A stretch of 64,000 nucleotides of DNA from Pirellula staleyi DSM 6068 (lineage in GTDB: Bacteria; Planctomycetota; Planctomycetia; Pirellulales; Pirellulaceae), in assembly GCF_000025185.1 (NCBI RefSeq), contig NC_013720.1:3906001-3970000 (forward strand), given 5' to 3'. This document shows positions 36,939 through 46,130 of this stretch, piece by piece. A model generated the notes under the pieces. It was not told the DNA's origin and ran no database searches. It worked only from the letters and a program-made list of their open reading frames with translations. The position numbers and the translations under genes were made by a program. How positions within the stretch are numbered: position 1 is the first letter of the stretch; the number at the start of each line of letters is the position of its first letter.

Positions 36939-37787
36939 ATGCCGGCGCTTCGTTCTCGCTACCGCAAAATTTGGTTAGCCAAAAATCTCGAAACCCCCTC
37001 AGCGTGGTTTTTTCTCGTGAAATCACTCGGACTCACGTACTGGCAAAAGACCATTCTGAGATCACTCAGGAATGCTGTCCTGCTCTATCTCATCGTCGTG
37101 ATCGCCATGTTTCTGTTACAGCGTCAGTTACTTTACTTCCCTTCGCATGATCCACCGAAGGGTGATTTGAAGCCTTGGCTGGCCGAGGATCGTTTGATCG
37201 GTTTTTGCCGCGAGGTTGCTGAGCCAAAGACGATCTGGCTGATGATGCATGGCAATGCGGGGCAGGCTGCCGATCGCGACTATGTACTCGAGCGATTGGC
37301 TGATAGCGACTCGCTTTACGTCCTAGAATACCCGGGCTATGGCGCCCGGGAAGGTAAACCGACGAAGCTGTCCATTGATCTCGCGGCGGCTGAGGCCTTT
37401 CGAGTTCTTCGGGCTAAGAACCCGAGCAGACCCATTTGTGTACTGGGAGAGTCACTCGGGAGCGGTCCCGCGTGCATGCTGACCCACGAGCCATCCCCTC
37501 CCGAGAAAGTGTTCCTGGCTGTTCCCTACGACACACTACCCAATGTGGCAGCGAAGCGTTTCTTTTTTCTTCCTGTACGTCTCTTAATGCTGGACAGGTG
37601 GAATAACGTGCAGGCACTACAAGGCTACGAAGGTGAGGTCGAGATTCTAGCCGCATCCGAGGATGAAGTGATCCCACCGACCCACGCCGAAGCCTTGGCA
37701 CGTCAAGTTCCTCATGCAAAGTTGATCCGCATACGTGGTGGCCATAATGATTGGTCCTTCGATCGCTCCATTCAGATTCGAAGGTAG
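36939..37787 (+). CDS. Membrane-anchored alpha/beta hydrolase
   Basis: 282 residues. One membrane span near residues 45-65 (VLLYLIVVIAMFLLQRQLLY) then an alpha/beta hydrolase: MMHGNAGQAAD (oxyanion region), EYPGYGAREGKPT, nucleophile elbow LGESLGSGPA, AASEDEVIP, and RGGHNDW with the His. A distant relative of the cassette 10 hydrolase (both HGNAG, GESLG, late HN) but with a membrane anchor instead of a signal peptide. ATG 36939 is preferred; a GTG one codon upstream is equally possible. No attC site was found on either side. Substrate unknown. Confidence 0.78.
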   Translation: MPALRSRYRKIWLAKNLETPSAWFFLVKSLGLTYWQKTILRSLRNAVLLYLIVVIAMFLLQRQLLYFPSHDPPKGDLKPWLAEDRLIGFCREVAEPKTIWLMMHGNAGQAADRDYVLERLADSDSLYVLEYPGYGAREGKPTKLSIDLAAAEAFRVLRAKNPSRPICVLGESLGSGPACMLTHEPSPPEKVFLAVPYDTLPNVAAKRFFFLPVRLLMLDRWNNVQALQGYEGEVEILAASEDEVIPPTHAEALARQVPHAKLIRIRGGHNDWSFDRSIQIRR

Positions 37788-37882
37788 TGTCGAGGTTAAA
37801 TTCACGAGCGAATCATACGCGACTGAAGTCTTGGATCGCTTAGCCTCGGCCGGGTGATCCTAGGTATTTACTGGAAGGTCAG

Positions 37883-38170
37883 ATGCTTAAGGCGACGACA
37901 ACTACGAGGGCTCGTGTCTGGGGAACAGAGAATGCGTGGAGTCTCTCTCCAGTGCAGACTGCCGATGAGCCGAATCAGCTATGCGATATCGAATTGGAAA
38001 TCCAAGGCGACGACCAGAACGGTTATCACTTGGTGATGAGTCCGCGTGGATTCTTCCCAGCCGACACATGGCATCAAACGAAACAGGACGCTCTCGATAC
38101 GGCCAGGGAACTACTCGGCGTGCTTCCCGAAGTTTGGTCGAAGCCAATCCGAAGAGGACTTGACAAGTGA
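37883..38170 (+). CDS. Small protein of unknown function
   Basis: 95 residues. Weak start context at ATG 37883; the first 30 residues look less conserved (TTTTRARVWGTENAWS). The remainder reads as a small mixed fold: LCDIELEIQGDDQNGYHLVM, SPRGFFPADTWHQTKQDALD, and ARELLGVLPEVWSKPI. The last segment, SPRGFFPADTWHQTKQDALDTA, resembles small planctomycete and cassette proteins I cannot name. Possibly a cassette gene whose attC has decayed. The frame is moderately supported. Confidence 0.55.
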   Translation: MLKATTTTRARVWGTENAWSLSPVQTADEPNQLCDIELEIQGDDQNGYHLVMSPRGFFPADTWHQTKQDALDTARELLGVLPEVWSKPIRRGLDK

Positions 38171-38279
38171 ATAAGGCAATGGGGTACTGAGCGGCGAAGC
38201 GGGTTCGCAGTGGATTAAACGGTATTTAGTTGCTGCTGCGTTATGCTGGGGCATTATTGATGAAGATGGGATAGCTCCT

Positions 38280-38606
38280 ATGAAAGACAGCCGACGACCA
38301 TTGATATTGCCTCCGGCGGCTGAATCCGACATGAATGCCATCGAAATGGCACGGATTTGGATTGCGGAGAATCAACTTCATTGCGTTTTGAATGTTGGGT
38401 ATTGGCAGCAGGCATCAGGAATCGATGAGCGACATGCTTGGGGTATCTTGCTGGCAGATATTGCTAGACATGCCTCGTTTGCACTCGGAAATGCAATGGG
38501 GAGTGATCCGCGTGATAACCTAAAAATGATTCTCGAATCCCTCCAGACCGAAATTGCTCACAAAACATCCGAGCATGTCGGAGAGTGGCGTGAAGGCAAG
38601 CCTTGA
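38280..38606 (+). CDS. Probable DUF5076 protein
   Basis: 108 residues. The core EMARIWIAENQLHCVLNVGY, then AWGILLADIARHASFALGNA and ILESLQTEIAHKTSEHVGEW, matches the DUF5076 pattern as I recall it (W.A...H..L..G...., AWG.LLAD..RH, late E...PT). No signal peptide. An ATG at 38331 would give a shorter protein closer to the usual length. The family occurs in proteobacteria and in mobile regions; function unknown. Confidence 0.7.
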   Translation: MKDSRRPLILPPAAESDMNAIEMARIWIAENQLHCVLNVGYWQQASGIDERHAWGILLADIARHASFALGNAMGSDPRDNLKMILESLQTEIAHKTSEHVGEWREGKP

Positions 38607-38694
38607 TCGTCGCCGCCGATCTTGCGTTTGGAGAAGTCAACATCACTCATGTTGGCAGAGTTTTCGCCGTGTTTGAAAGGTCAATTGCACCTAT

Positions 38695-38952
38695 ATGTCA
38701 GACTTGGAACATAATCCACCCAACACGATTGGGTGTACTTGGGGTGTCGTGTTGTTTGGCGGCGGTTTCATGGGTGGTTGGTTTCTCGCTTCGGCGATCT
38801 TCTATTATTACGTTGGTGATGTCGATCTTGGGCCAGACCGAAATCTTGTGTTGGCGAGCCTTAGCGTGGGATATCTGTCGGGCTTGCTCTGTCTGATGGT
38901 TGGTAGGCGTTTGCTATTAAAACATGCTCATCCACCGCGCAGGGCCTCGTAA
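38695..38952 (+). CDS. Small two-span membrane protein
   Basis: 85 residues with two hydrophobic segments (TWGVVLFGGGFMGGWFLASA and LVLASLSVGYLSGLLCLMVG) and a basic C-terminus (RRLLLKHAHPPRRAS). Starts at ATG 38695, 88 bp after the DUF5076-like gene. Last gene of the same-strand block that begins at 29.2 kb. Function unknown; reading frame moderately supported. Confidence 0.55.
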   Translation: MSDLEHNPPNTIGCTWGVVLFGGGFMGGWFLASAIFYYYVGDVDLGPDRNLVLASLSVGYLSGLLCLMVGRRLLLKHAHPPRRAS

Positions 38953-39382
38953 TAAGATGCATCTTATAAGAGTGTCATGGCGTACGATGATGGGCACTAC
39001 CGCACGGTTGTGGAGTGAGACCTAGTACTCGGTCTAGCGGTTAAAGTCATCCTCAGCTGCGATTCACACTGCTGGACAAGCCAGCTAGTAGCCACCCCGT
39101 TTTGCCTGACATTGATCGCTAGACGGACCACTAGTAGTAGGTCGTTTATCATTTCATTTCAGGTAATCATCTAGTGTGACACTGGGCTCCGACCAGTGAG
39201 AAGTGCAAAAGGCTCTCTGTTCGGGGAGATTTTTGCGAGCAACATCGCTTCGAGCTTCTGCACTGGCAAGATGCCAGTGGCACCCAAAAAATGACATCGA
39301 GTGTTAGACGGGTTAGTAGCTTCGAGTTGATGTCTGTAGGTGGTTGCGGATCGGCTCAAGGGGGACGGAATCGCTCGGGAGG
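38953..39382. other. 430-bp gap with repeat elements and no gene
   Basis: Holds the palindromic repeat copy 39036-39112 and a separate stretch around 39258-39280 (CTGGCAAGATGCCAGTGGCA), a short inverted repeat of a kind frequent between planctomycete genes. No coding frame accepted. Confidence 0.5.
39036..39112 (-). repeat. Intergenic palindromic repeat, copy A
   Basis: About 77 bp: AGCGGTTAAAGTCATCCTCA ... CTGCTGGACAAGCCAGC ... GCCACCCCGTTTTGCCTGAC. Its reverse complement matches copy C (46131-46205) over almost the full length and copy B (44779-44833) over half. The centre, CTGG-ACAAG-CCAG, forms a small hairpin. Confidence 0.75.
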
Positions 39383-40633
39383 TTAGGGAGTGGGGTGGGG
39401 GGAGGTTGCGAGGGATTCGGCGAGGCGGCGCTGTTTGCGATAGTGGCTGGGAGTGACGCCGACTTCGCGGCAGAAGACTTCGTAGAGTTGCATGCGGTCG
39501 CTAAATCCGACGTCGCGGGCGATCTCGGTGAGGCTGCGATCGGACTGGATGAGTTCTCGCTTGGCCCGTTCGGTTCTGACGCGGCGAATTTCGTCGGCTA
39601 TCGGACGGTCGAGGACCTGCCGAAAGCGTCGCTGCAAGGTGCGGGTGTGGACGTGCAGCGACTCGGCGACCGTGTCGCAGTTGATGGGCAAATGCGAGTG
39701 GGAGGCAATGAACTCGAGGGCTTGGGCGATGAGCTTGTCTTCGACGGCGTAGAAATCGGTTGATTCGCGAACGATCATCCCTTGGGGTGGCAGGATCAGA
39801 TGCGGTGGCTGTGACGGTTTGCGTGCTGATGGTTGGAGGTGGCTCAGCCGCTTTTTTGATCGCGACCGGAGCGACTGCTGATGCATCAGTTGGTCGAGCA
39901 GCCGCGCAGCTTCGTAGCCGATGCGCTCGTAGCCGATTTCCACGCTGCTGAGCGACGGACGTGGGTGGGTGCAGAGGGTTTCTTCGTTCATGCCCGCGAC
40001 GATCGCCACATCGCCAGGAATGCGCCAGCCGCGCCTCCGGCAGAGCTGTACGACAAGGCGGCCCATCACCTCGGTGCAGATCGAGACACCGATGGGGGGC
40101 TGCCAGTGGTCCATCCAGGAGTCGATCAGCCGCTCCGTTTTCTTCCAGGTGGCATAGCTGCGACTCGGCACCAGCGGCAGTCGCTCGACGATGCAGGGAA
40201 AGCCCGCCTCGCTCACCACGGCGCGAAACGCGGCTGCTTGTTCGAGCTGAGCTTTATCTTTGCGGGTGAGCACGGCAAATTGGCGGAGGCCGCGCGCGAG
40301 GAGATGTTCGGCTTCGAGACGTCCGACAGCAGCGGCATCGTGAAACACCCCGGGGAGGGGGGCGCGAACGGGGGAATTGAACCAAATGTTGACCAGCGGA
40401 ATGGGGAAGCGGCTTTGCAGTTCGGCGAGTCGAGCCGGAATGCGTCCGATCACACCGTCGTAGAGGCGGGCCTGTTTCGGCTGTTCGAGCAGATGCTCGG
40501 CGACGTACTCGTCGATGACCGATTCCCATCCCTTTTCGGCGGCATAACGCTGCGTCCCTGCAAAAATATCGGCGTGCCGCTTAAGGGGCCAGCGAAGATC
40601 GAGCATGATCGCCACGCGGCGAGATTTAGGCAT
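39383..40633 (-). CDS. XylR-type AraC-family transcriptional regulator
   Basis: 416 residues. N-terminal 290 residues are a periplasmic-binding-protein-like (LacI/XylR) sensor domain starting MPKSRRVAIMLDLRWPLKRH, with YDGVIGRIP, VFHDAAAVGRLEAEHLLARG and SICTEVMGRL. The C-terminal 110 residues are an AraC-type DNA-binding domain (LPINCDTVAESLHVHTRTLQ, RRFRQVLDRPIADEIRR, SLTEIARDVGFSDRMQLYEV). I chose ATG 40633; the frame is open upstream to 40807 but would overlap the divergent gene. It is divergent from the DUF1592-DUF1552 pair (172 bp between starts), so autoregulation and control of that pair is likely by position. XylR senses xylose in E. coli; ligand here unknown. Confidence 0.9.
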   Translation of the reverse strand: MPKSRRVAIMLDLRWPLKRHADIFAGTQRYAAEKGWESVIDEYVAEHLLEQPKQARLYDGVIGRIPARLAELQSRFPIPLVNIWFNSPVRAPLPGVFHDAAAVGRLEAEHLLARGLRQFAVLTRKDKAQLEQAAAFRAVVSEAGFPCIVERLPLVPSRSYATWKKTERLIDSWMDHWQPPIGVSICTEVMGRLVVQLCRRRGWRIPGDVAIVAGMNEETLCTHPRPSLSSVEIGYERIGYEAARLLDQLMHQQSLRSRSKKRLSHLQPSARKPSQPPHLILPPQGMIVRESTDFYAVEDKLIAQALEFIASHSHLPINCDTVAESLHVHTRTLQRRFRQVLDRPIADEIRRVRTERAKRELIQSDRSLTEIARDVGFSDRMQLYEVFCREVGVTPSHYRKQRRLAESLATSPHPTP

Positions 40634-40805
40634 CGGGCACCTGTCGTCAAAACCTGCTTTTTTGTCGTAAAAACAATCTTTTGGCTCACTATACTTGGAA
40701 AGAGGTCGGTCGAGCAACTTAACGCTGCGTTTAGGGCTTGAGTGAACCACTGTTGCCTCCGCTGAGCGGTCGGCTCTGCTGCATACGAAAAGTAGGCTCT
40801 TGGCC

Positions 40806-43334
40806 ATGCGATTTTTAAGCCCTCTGTACGCCTGTTGTTTGATCTTGATCGGTTCGCTCGCGCAGGCCGAGAGCTCGCTGGCGATTCCCGAGCATGTCAG
40901 CCAGACTTTGGCGCGCTTCTGCGGCGATTGTCATGCAGCCGAGACAAGCGAAACCGACGTTCGTCTCGATGGACTGGGGAAGCTTGATCGCGGCGATCAA
41001 CTCGAACTGCTCAACAAGATGCAGGATCAGTTGTTTTTTGGGACGATGCCCCCGGGAGATGCGGAGCAAATTCCCGACGGGGAGCGAGCGCCGCTTGTCA
41101 GCTGGCTGCGAACCGAATTGCGTAAAGCCAACGCTTCGCGGCTCGATGAGAAGCTGCGTTATCCGGCGTATGGCAACTATGTCGAACACGAGCTGCTGTT
41201 CCGTCCGACGGCAACAGCCGCCGCGTACACACCAGCGCGACGCTGGCTCGTAAGTCCGCAAATTTTTACGGAGCGCGTGCTCGATGTTTTTCGGCTCGAA
41301 GGGCGCGAGCGCGAGGGGATGCGGCAGCAGGGATTTGTCGGGGTAACCAATCCGTTGGTGCTGCCTGATCAATCGGGTGTGCGCTACTACGATCATGGAA
41401 CGCTCGACGGCGGCACGCTGCTGGTGATGCTCGGCAACGCCCAGTGGATCGCCGACAAGCAAATCCGCGCGGCGCGGGTGAAGCATGGCGAGCTCGCTGC
41501 CGATGAGTTCGAAAATATGCGAGACCGCTGGTATCCCAAAATCACTCCCGCGCCACTCGAGGCGATTATCCTGAGCGACGCACCACCCACCGACGAGCAA
41601 CTGGTGGCCGCTATCGAATCGCAGTTTGCTTGTGCGTTGCAGCGCTCTCCCACCGAGGCTGAACAGCGCCGGTATCTCGAACTTGCGCGTGAAGCGATTC
41701 AGCTCGGAGGAAACACGGAAGGCTTACGGCAGATGCTGGTGACGGTGCTGCTGGAGTCGGAGTTTCTTTATCGACTCGAATTCGGCGCTGGCAAACCCGA
41801 TGAGCATGGTCGACAGCTCCTTGCGCCGCAGGAAGCTGCGTTCGCCATTGCCTATGGACTGGGGGACCGTGGTCCCGACGCCACTTTGCTGAAGGCTGCG
41901 AGTGAAGATCGGCTGAAGACGCGCGACGACTTTCGCCGCGAGGTCGAGCGTTTGCTGGCCGATCCTAACTATTATCGAGCCCCGGTCGATCCGTCGCTGA
42001 GTGGCAACCATATCAAGTCGCATGTGGTGTCGCATCCCAAGCTCGTCCGGTTTTTCCGCGAGTTCTTCGGCTATACCGGCGCGCTGAAGGTGTTTAAAGA
42101 TAGTGCCCGCAGCGGCGGCTATTATCAAAACCCCGATCGCGGACATACCGGCACTCCCGGCTGGCTGATTCAAGAAGCGGACGAACTGGTGATCTGGTGT
42201 TTGGATCGGGATCAGCAAGTGTTTGAAACGTTGCTGACGACCGACCAATATTTTGTCTACCACAATCTTGATACCAAGTCGGGGAAGGCATGCATTGCCG
42301 AGTGGCAGAAGGTGTACGAGGCGCTGCAAAACACACCCTGGAAAACCGATCCCGAACTGGTGATGAGCGAGCATCGAGAGTTGCTCGGGGCGGCGAAGAT
42401 CATCGACAGCCGCGAGAAAGAGCTGTGGAAGCAAAAGCGATCGTTCCTGTCGTACATGTATTATTTTCAGGACACGTTTGGTCGCGGAACGATCCCGTTC
42501 ACGCGGGGGCCGTTCACGCACGGCTATTCCTACACGCATGCCGCGAGCTACAGCCTCCCTCCGTTTCCGGGACGCGAGCGCTATATCGGTGTTGAGCTCG
42601 ATCGATACAAAGAGCCCGTGGATAAACCGATCTACTGGAGCTATCCGGTCGAGCAGCCGTTCACAATCGCGCATCGCAAAGGTCTACTGACGCATCCCGC
42701 CTGGCTCGTCGCGCACTCGAGCAATTTTCATACAGACCCGATTCGTCGCGGGCGCTGGATTCGCGAAAAGCTGCTTGCTGGCCGCGTGCCCGATGTGCCG
42801 ATCACGGTCGATGCGCAGGTCCCCGACGATCCGCACAAGACGCTGCGCGAGCGGGTCGAACAAGTGACGCAAAAAGCGGAATGCTGGAAGTGTCATCAGC
42901 ACATGAACCCGCTGGGTCTCCCCTTTGAAAGCTTCGACGATTTTGGCCGATTTCGTACCGAAGAGAGTCGCGAGCATCCCGAGAATTTGATTCGTAAAGG
43001 CAACGGCAAAGATCTACCCGATCTCTACGAAGTGAGTCCGATTAATACACGCGGCGCACTCAGCGGCACGCGCGACCCGCAGCTCGATGGCGAGGTGCAA
43101 GATGCTTTCGAAATGATCGATCGGCTCGCACGCTCCGAGCGCGTTCGTCAGTCGATCATTCGGCATGCGTTCCGCTTTTTCCTCGGCCGTAATGAAATGC
43201 CTTCCGATGCGCAAACGCTGCTCGATGCCGATCAGGCCTACCTTGCCAGTGGCGGCAGTTTTCGCGCTGTCGTCGTCTCGCTCTTAACCTCCGATTCCTT
43301 CATCTATCGCAAGCCCAGTCAGGATCAACCATGA
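40806..43334 (+). CDS. DUF1592 family protein (planctomycete cytochrome-like)
   Basis: 842 residues with a signal peptide (SPLYACCLILIGSLAQAESS). A c-type heme motif CGDCH lies at about residues 39-43, and a second CxxCH (CWKCH) at about 694-698 within CWKCHQHMNPLGLPFESFDD, the typical DUF1588 end. The order fits the planctomycete family DUF1587/1592/1588/1585. I recognise REWYPKITPAPLEA-type segments and EPRAFLG-like endings only loosely. ATG 40806 is preferred to TTG 40800. The gene ends within ATGA overlap with the DUF1552 gene, so the pair is translationally coupled. Exact role is unproven; these pairs are commonly viewed as part of extracytoplasmic redox and polymer catabolism. Confidence 0.88.
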   Translation: MRFLSPLYACCLILIGSLAQAESSLAIPEHVSQTLARFCGDCHAAETSETDVRLDGLGKLDRGDQLELLNKMQDQLFFGTMPPGDAEQIPDGERAPLVSWLRTELRKANASRLDEKLRYPAYGNYVEHELLFRPTATAAAYTPARRWLVSPQIFTERVLDVFRLEGREREGMRQQGFVGVTNPLVLPDQSGVRYYDHGTLDGGTLLVMLGNAQWIADKQIRAARVKHGELAADEFENMRDRWYPKITPAPLEAIILSDAPPTDEQLVAAIESQFACALQRSPTEAEQRRYLELAREAIQLGGNTEGLRQMLVTVLLESEFLYRLEFGAGKPDEHGRQLLAPQEAAFAIAYGLGDRGPDATLLKAASEDRLKTRDDFRREVERLLADPNYYRAPVDPSLSGNHIKSHVVSHPKLVRFFREFFGYTGALKVFKDSARSGGYYQNPDRGHTGTPGWLIQEADELVIWCLDRDQQVFETLLTTDQYFVYHNLDTKSGKACIAEWQKVYEALQNTPWKTDPELVMSEHRELLGAAKIIDSREKELWKQKRSFLSYMYYFQDTFGRGTIPFTRGPFTHGYSYTHAASYSLPPFPGRERYIGVELDRYKEPVDKPIYWSYPVEQPFTIAHRKGLLTHPAWLVAHSSNFHTDPIRRGRWIREKLLAGRVPDVPITVDAQVPDDPHKTLRERVEQVTQKAECWKCHQHMNPLGLPFESFDDFGRFRTEESREHPENLIRKGNGKDLPDLYEVSPINTRGALSGTRDPQLDGEVQDAFEMIDRLARSERVRQSIIRHAFRFFLGRNEMPSDAQTLLDADQAYLASGGSFRAVVVSLLTSDSFIYRKPSQDQP

Positions 43335-44752
43335 CGACGACTCGTCGAACCTTCGCCCAGCAAGCGCTGCTCGGAACCGGTGCCCTGGCTCTGCTTCCTT
43401 CGGCTCTGCTCCCCTCCCCGCTGCAGGCCGAAGCTCAGCCGACCAAGCCCCCGATGCGCTTCATCTTTCTGCATCGCGGGAACGGTCTGTTTCCCCATGT
43501 GCTCGTGCCACCGACATTCTCCCCCGAGCTGAAGGAGAAGGAGCAAAAGAAAGAGGCGTTCGAAGTCGATCTCGATCAGCACGACCTTCCCGACTGGCTC
43601 CGTCCGCTGTCGGCTCACAAAGAGAATTTGACCCTCCTGCAAGGGCTTTCTGGCAAGATGTGCACCACCGGGCATCACTCGTGGTGCTCGTCGCTGGGAG
43701 TGTTTAAAGCCAACGAGCGCGTCAGTTCGATTCGCTGGGCAACGGTCGATTTTGAACTGGCGCGGCTCTTTCCATCGCCCCTCGAGCATATCGAGCTGGC
43801 CTGTTTTCCACTCGATGGCGGCAATCCGCGCGGCAGCCTCAATGGCATTGCGCAAGGCTTTTCAGCTCGCGGTCCTCAGCAGCCGAACTATGCGTTCGGT
43901 TCGCCGCGCGTGGCGCTGCAGGAACTGTTTAAGTCGGTTTCGACCAATGCCAACGAGCAGGTGAAGTATCAGTTGCAGCGCAAGGTGCTCGAGTTTGTCT
44001 CGCAGAGCGAGCAATCACGCCTGCAAGCGGTCACTGGTGTCGAGCAGGCCAAGATCGAGCGCTACTCCGATGCGGTCGAAGCGATTCGGGAGCGCGACCG
44101 GCAAGTCGATCTGATGACCGATGCCTTGCGTCAGCACATACCCAAACTGGACGACAAATATTTAAGCGACGAGATGACGACGTACGACCGACAGGCTGGC
44201 CATACGGAAGTTTTATTGTCCGCGCTTATCTCTGGTCTGACCAACGTCGTCGCTTTCACGCTCGATGAGCTGGGACATCATTACACCGGTATTCCAGGGC
44301 TCGAAAACGAGAAAGTCAACATGCACGATGTGGGGCATGGCAAGATGATCGGCGGTGTTGCCGCTGAAGTGATCCGCGCCCGGTCCGAAGAGTATCACAT
44401 GACGCTGGTAGACCGGATCGTGACCCGCCTTAAGAGTGTCCGCGAAGGCAATGGGACAATGTTCGACAACACGATGCTGCTCTACTTCCCCGACAGTGGC
44501 GAGACCCATCACAGCCTCGGACTCGAATTTCCTTTTGTCGTCGTTTCGGGCCGCAATTGTCCGCTGAACATCGCCCGCCGCTACATTCGACTCCCAGGCT
44601 ACGGCCAGCCAGGACACAAGACCCTCGGCAACTGGTACACGTCGATTCTCAACGCCTATGGCAACCCTATCGCGCACTATGGCGATCTCGACGCTGGGCT
44701 CGCCAAATTCCATATCGACCAAAAAGGCCCCATCCCGCAGCTGATGAGCTAA
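43331..44752 (+). CDS. DUF1552 family protein, Tat-exported
   Basis: 473 residues. The N-terminus MTTTRRTFAQQALLGTGALA carries a twin-arginine motif and a hydrophobic core ending near LQAEA, so export by Tat in folded form is likely. Body typical of DUF1552: FIFLHRGNGLFPHV, CTTGHHSWCSSLGVFKA, RDRQVDLMTDALRQHIPKLD and PDSGETHHSLGLEFPFVVV. The pairing with a DUF1592 gene (four-base overlap) is the standard planctomycete arrangement. No catalytic residues known for the family. Confidence 0.9.
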   Translation: MTTTRRTFAQQALLGTGALALLPSALLPSPLQAEAQPTKPPMRFIFLHRGNGLFPHVLVPPTFSPELKEKEQKKEAFEVDLDQHDLPDWLRPLSAHKENLTLLQGLSGKMCTTGHHSWCSSLGVFKANERVSSIRWATVDFELARLFPSPLEHIELACFPLDGGNPRGSLNGIAQGFSARGPQQPNYAFGSPRVALQELFKSVSTNANEQVKYQLQRKVLEFVSQSEQSRLQAVTGVEQAKIERYSDAVEAIRERDRQVDLMTDALRQHIPKLDDKYLSDEMTTYDRQAGHTEVLLSALISGLTNVVAFTLDELGHHYTGIPGLENEKVNMHDVGHGKMIGGVAAEVIRARSEEYHMTLVDRIVTRLKSVREGNGTMFDNTMLLYFPDSGETHHSLGLEFPFVVVSGRNCPLNIARRYIRLPGYGQPGHKTLGNWYTSILNAYGNPIAHYGDLDAGLAKFHIDQKGPIPQLMS

Positions 44753-44778
44753 TCGCGCTCGGAGGTTTCTTTCGATTT

Positions 44779-44833
44779 ATGTCATGCAAAATGGGTGGCT
44801 ACTAGCTGGCTTGTCCAGTAGTGAGCAGTGCGA
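44779..44833 (+). repeat. Intergenic palindromic repeat, copy B
   Basis: ATGTCATGCAAAATGGGTGG then CTACTAGCTGGCTTGTCCAG TAGTG. Matches the reverse complement of copy A closely (GGGTGGCTACTAGCTGGCTT) and copy C in outline. The 400-bp gap 44753-45155 around it has no gene; it also contains TGTTGAGCTTCGCCGAGCAC (44849-44868), similar to a stretch at 46391-46408. Confidence 0.7.
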
Positions 44834-45155
44834 ATAAGCCAAAACTGTGTTGAGCTTCGCCGAGCACAGCCACCCCATGAACCTGACATTTGATTGCCAG
44901 ACAAAGTAATAGGTCAGGCCAATTTCGTCGTCGGGCCTTTAGCCTACCTCCAAGCATCCCTGCAGCTGATCCTGTCGACATCCTCCTTGGCCGAGTGTTA
45001 CAACTCAGCGAAGATGAGGGTGCCTCGTCGTGAGCTTGGGTGAGGATCGACTTGCTCCACGCTATAGTCATCCCATCGCGAATCGAGAAACAAGTGATCA
45101 CTGGCCGCGCGGTCGAGTCAAATGCTGATCCCGAGCAGCCAGCAAAGGGAAAGTG

Positions 45156-46064
45156 ATGAACGAGCGACAGCGGCGGGTGAAAGTAGCGGTGGTGCAGGCT
45201 GGCTCGATCCTCGGAAGTACGCCTAAAACGCTTGAAAAACTGGCGAATTTGGCAGTCGAGGCGCGCGCGGCAGGTGCCGAACTGGCGCTCTTTCCCGAGG
45301 CATTTCTGGGTGGCTATCCCAAGGGGAGTCAGTTCGGAATAAGCCTCGGCCGCAGGAGCGACGCCGGTCGGCTCGAGTTCCAAAACTACTTTGAGAGCGC
45401 GATCGAAATTCCAGGTCCCGAGATCGACAGCCTGTCGAGCCTCGCGCGCGAGCAGCAGCTCTTTTTGGTGTCTGGTGTGATCGAGCGCAGTGGTGGCACG
45501 CTCTACTGCAGCGTCGTCTTTTTCGCTCCCGATGGAACGTATCTCGGGAAGCATCGCAAAGTGATGCCGACGGCGCTTGAGCGGGCGGTGTGGGGGTGCG
45601 GCGATGGTTCGACGCTCGCGGTGCTGCCGACCGAGATTGGCAAACTCGGCGCGGTGATCTGCTGGGAGAACTACATGCCACTGCTCCGAACCGCGATGTA
45701 CCTGCAAGGGATCGAACTCTACTGTGCGCCGACGGTCGATGATCGCGAAACCTGGATCTCGACGATGCGACACATCGCCTGCGAGGGACGCTGTTTTGTC
45801 CTCTCCGCTTGTCAGTTCATGCCTGCGGAGGCCGGCGCTGCGGGCGACGCTGTTCCGCTCATTCGAGGTGGCAGCTGCATCGTTTCTCCACTGGGAAAAT
45901 TGCTCGCGGGACCAAGTTACGGCAGTGAGACGATCCTGACAGCGGAGCTCGATCTGGCGGAAATTGTGCAGGGAAAGTTCGACCTCGATGTCGTGGGGCA
46001 TTATGCCCGCCCCGATCTGTTTCAGCTCCGCGTGAGCGATGGAAAGCAGCACGAAGCTGAGTAG
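45156..46064 (+). CDS. Nitrilase / carbon-nitrogen hydrolase
   Basis: 302 residues of the nitrilase superfamily. The catalytic triad is in place: Glu48 in ALFPEAFLGG, Lys135 in HRKVMPT, and Cys169 in GAVICWENYMP. The CWENYMPLLR motif, with ERAVWGCGDGS nearby, is typical of true nitrilases (aliphatic or aldoxime-linked), rather than of amidases. Such enzymes convert nitriles to acids and ammonia; the substrate is not predictable. I chose ATG 45156 because AAAGGGA lies before it; a GTG one codon earlier is possible. It stands alone between repeat-rich gaps, with no aldoxime dehydratase nearby. Confidence 0.92.
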   Translation: MNERQRRVKVAVVQAGSILGSTPKTLEKLANLAVEARAAGAELALFPEAFLGGYPKGSQFGISLGRRSDAGRLEFQNYFESAIEIPGPEIDSLSSLAREQQLFLVSGVIERSGGTLYCSVVFFAPDGTYLGKHRKVMPTALERAVWGCGDGSTLAVLPTEIGKLGAVICWENYMPLLRTAMYLQGIELYCAPTVDDRETWISTMRHIACEGRCFVLSACQFMPAEAGAAGDAVPLIRGGSCIVSPLGKLLAGPSYGSETILTAELDLAEIVQGKFDLDVVGHYARPDLFQLRVSDGKQHEAE

Positions 46065-46130
46065 TAAGTAGGTCCGGTTCCTCCGGACAAGAGGTGCTCA
46101 ATAGACCCGTAGAACTCCGTCTATCGATCC

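Noticed and set aside
26640-38952. Prophage or ICE interpretation of the accessory region
   Set aside because: No capsid, terminase, tail, relaxase or type IV secretion genes; the tyrosine recombinase is IntI-type and genes alternate with attC-like sites.
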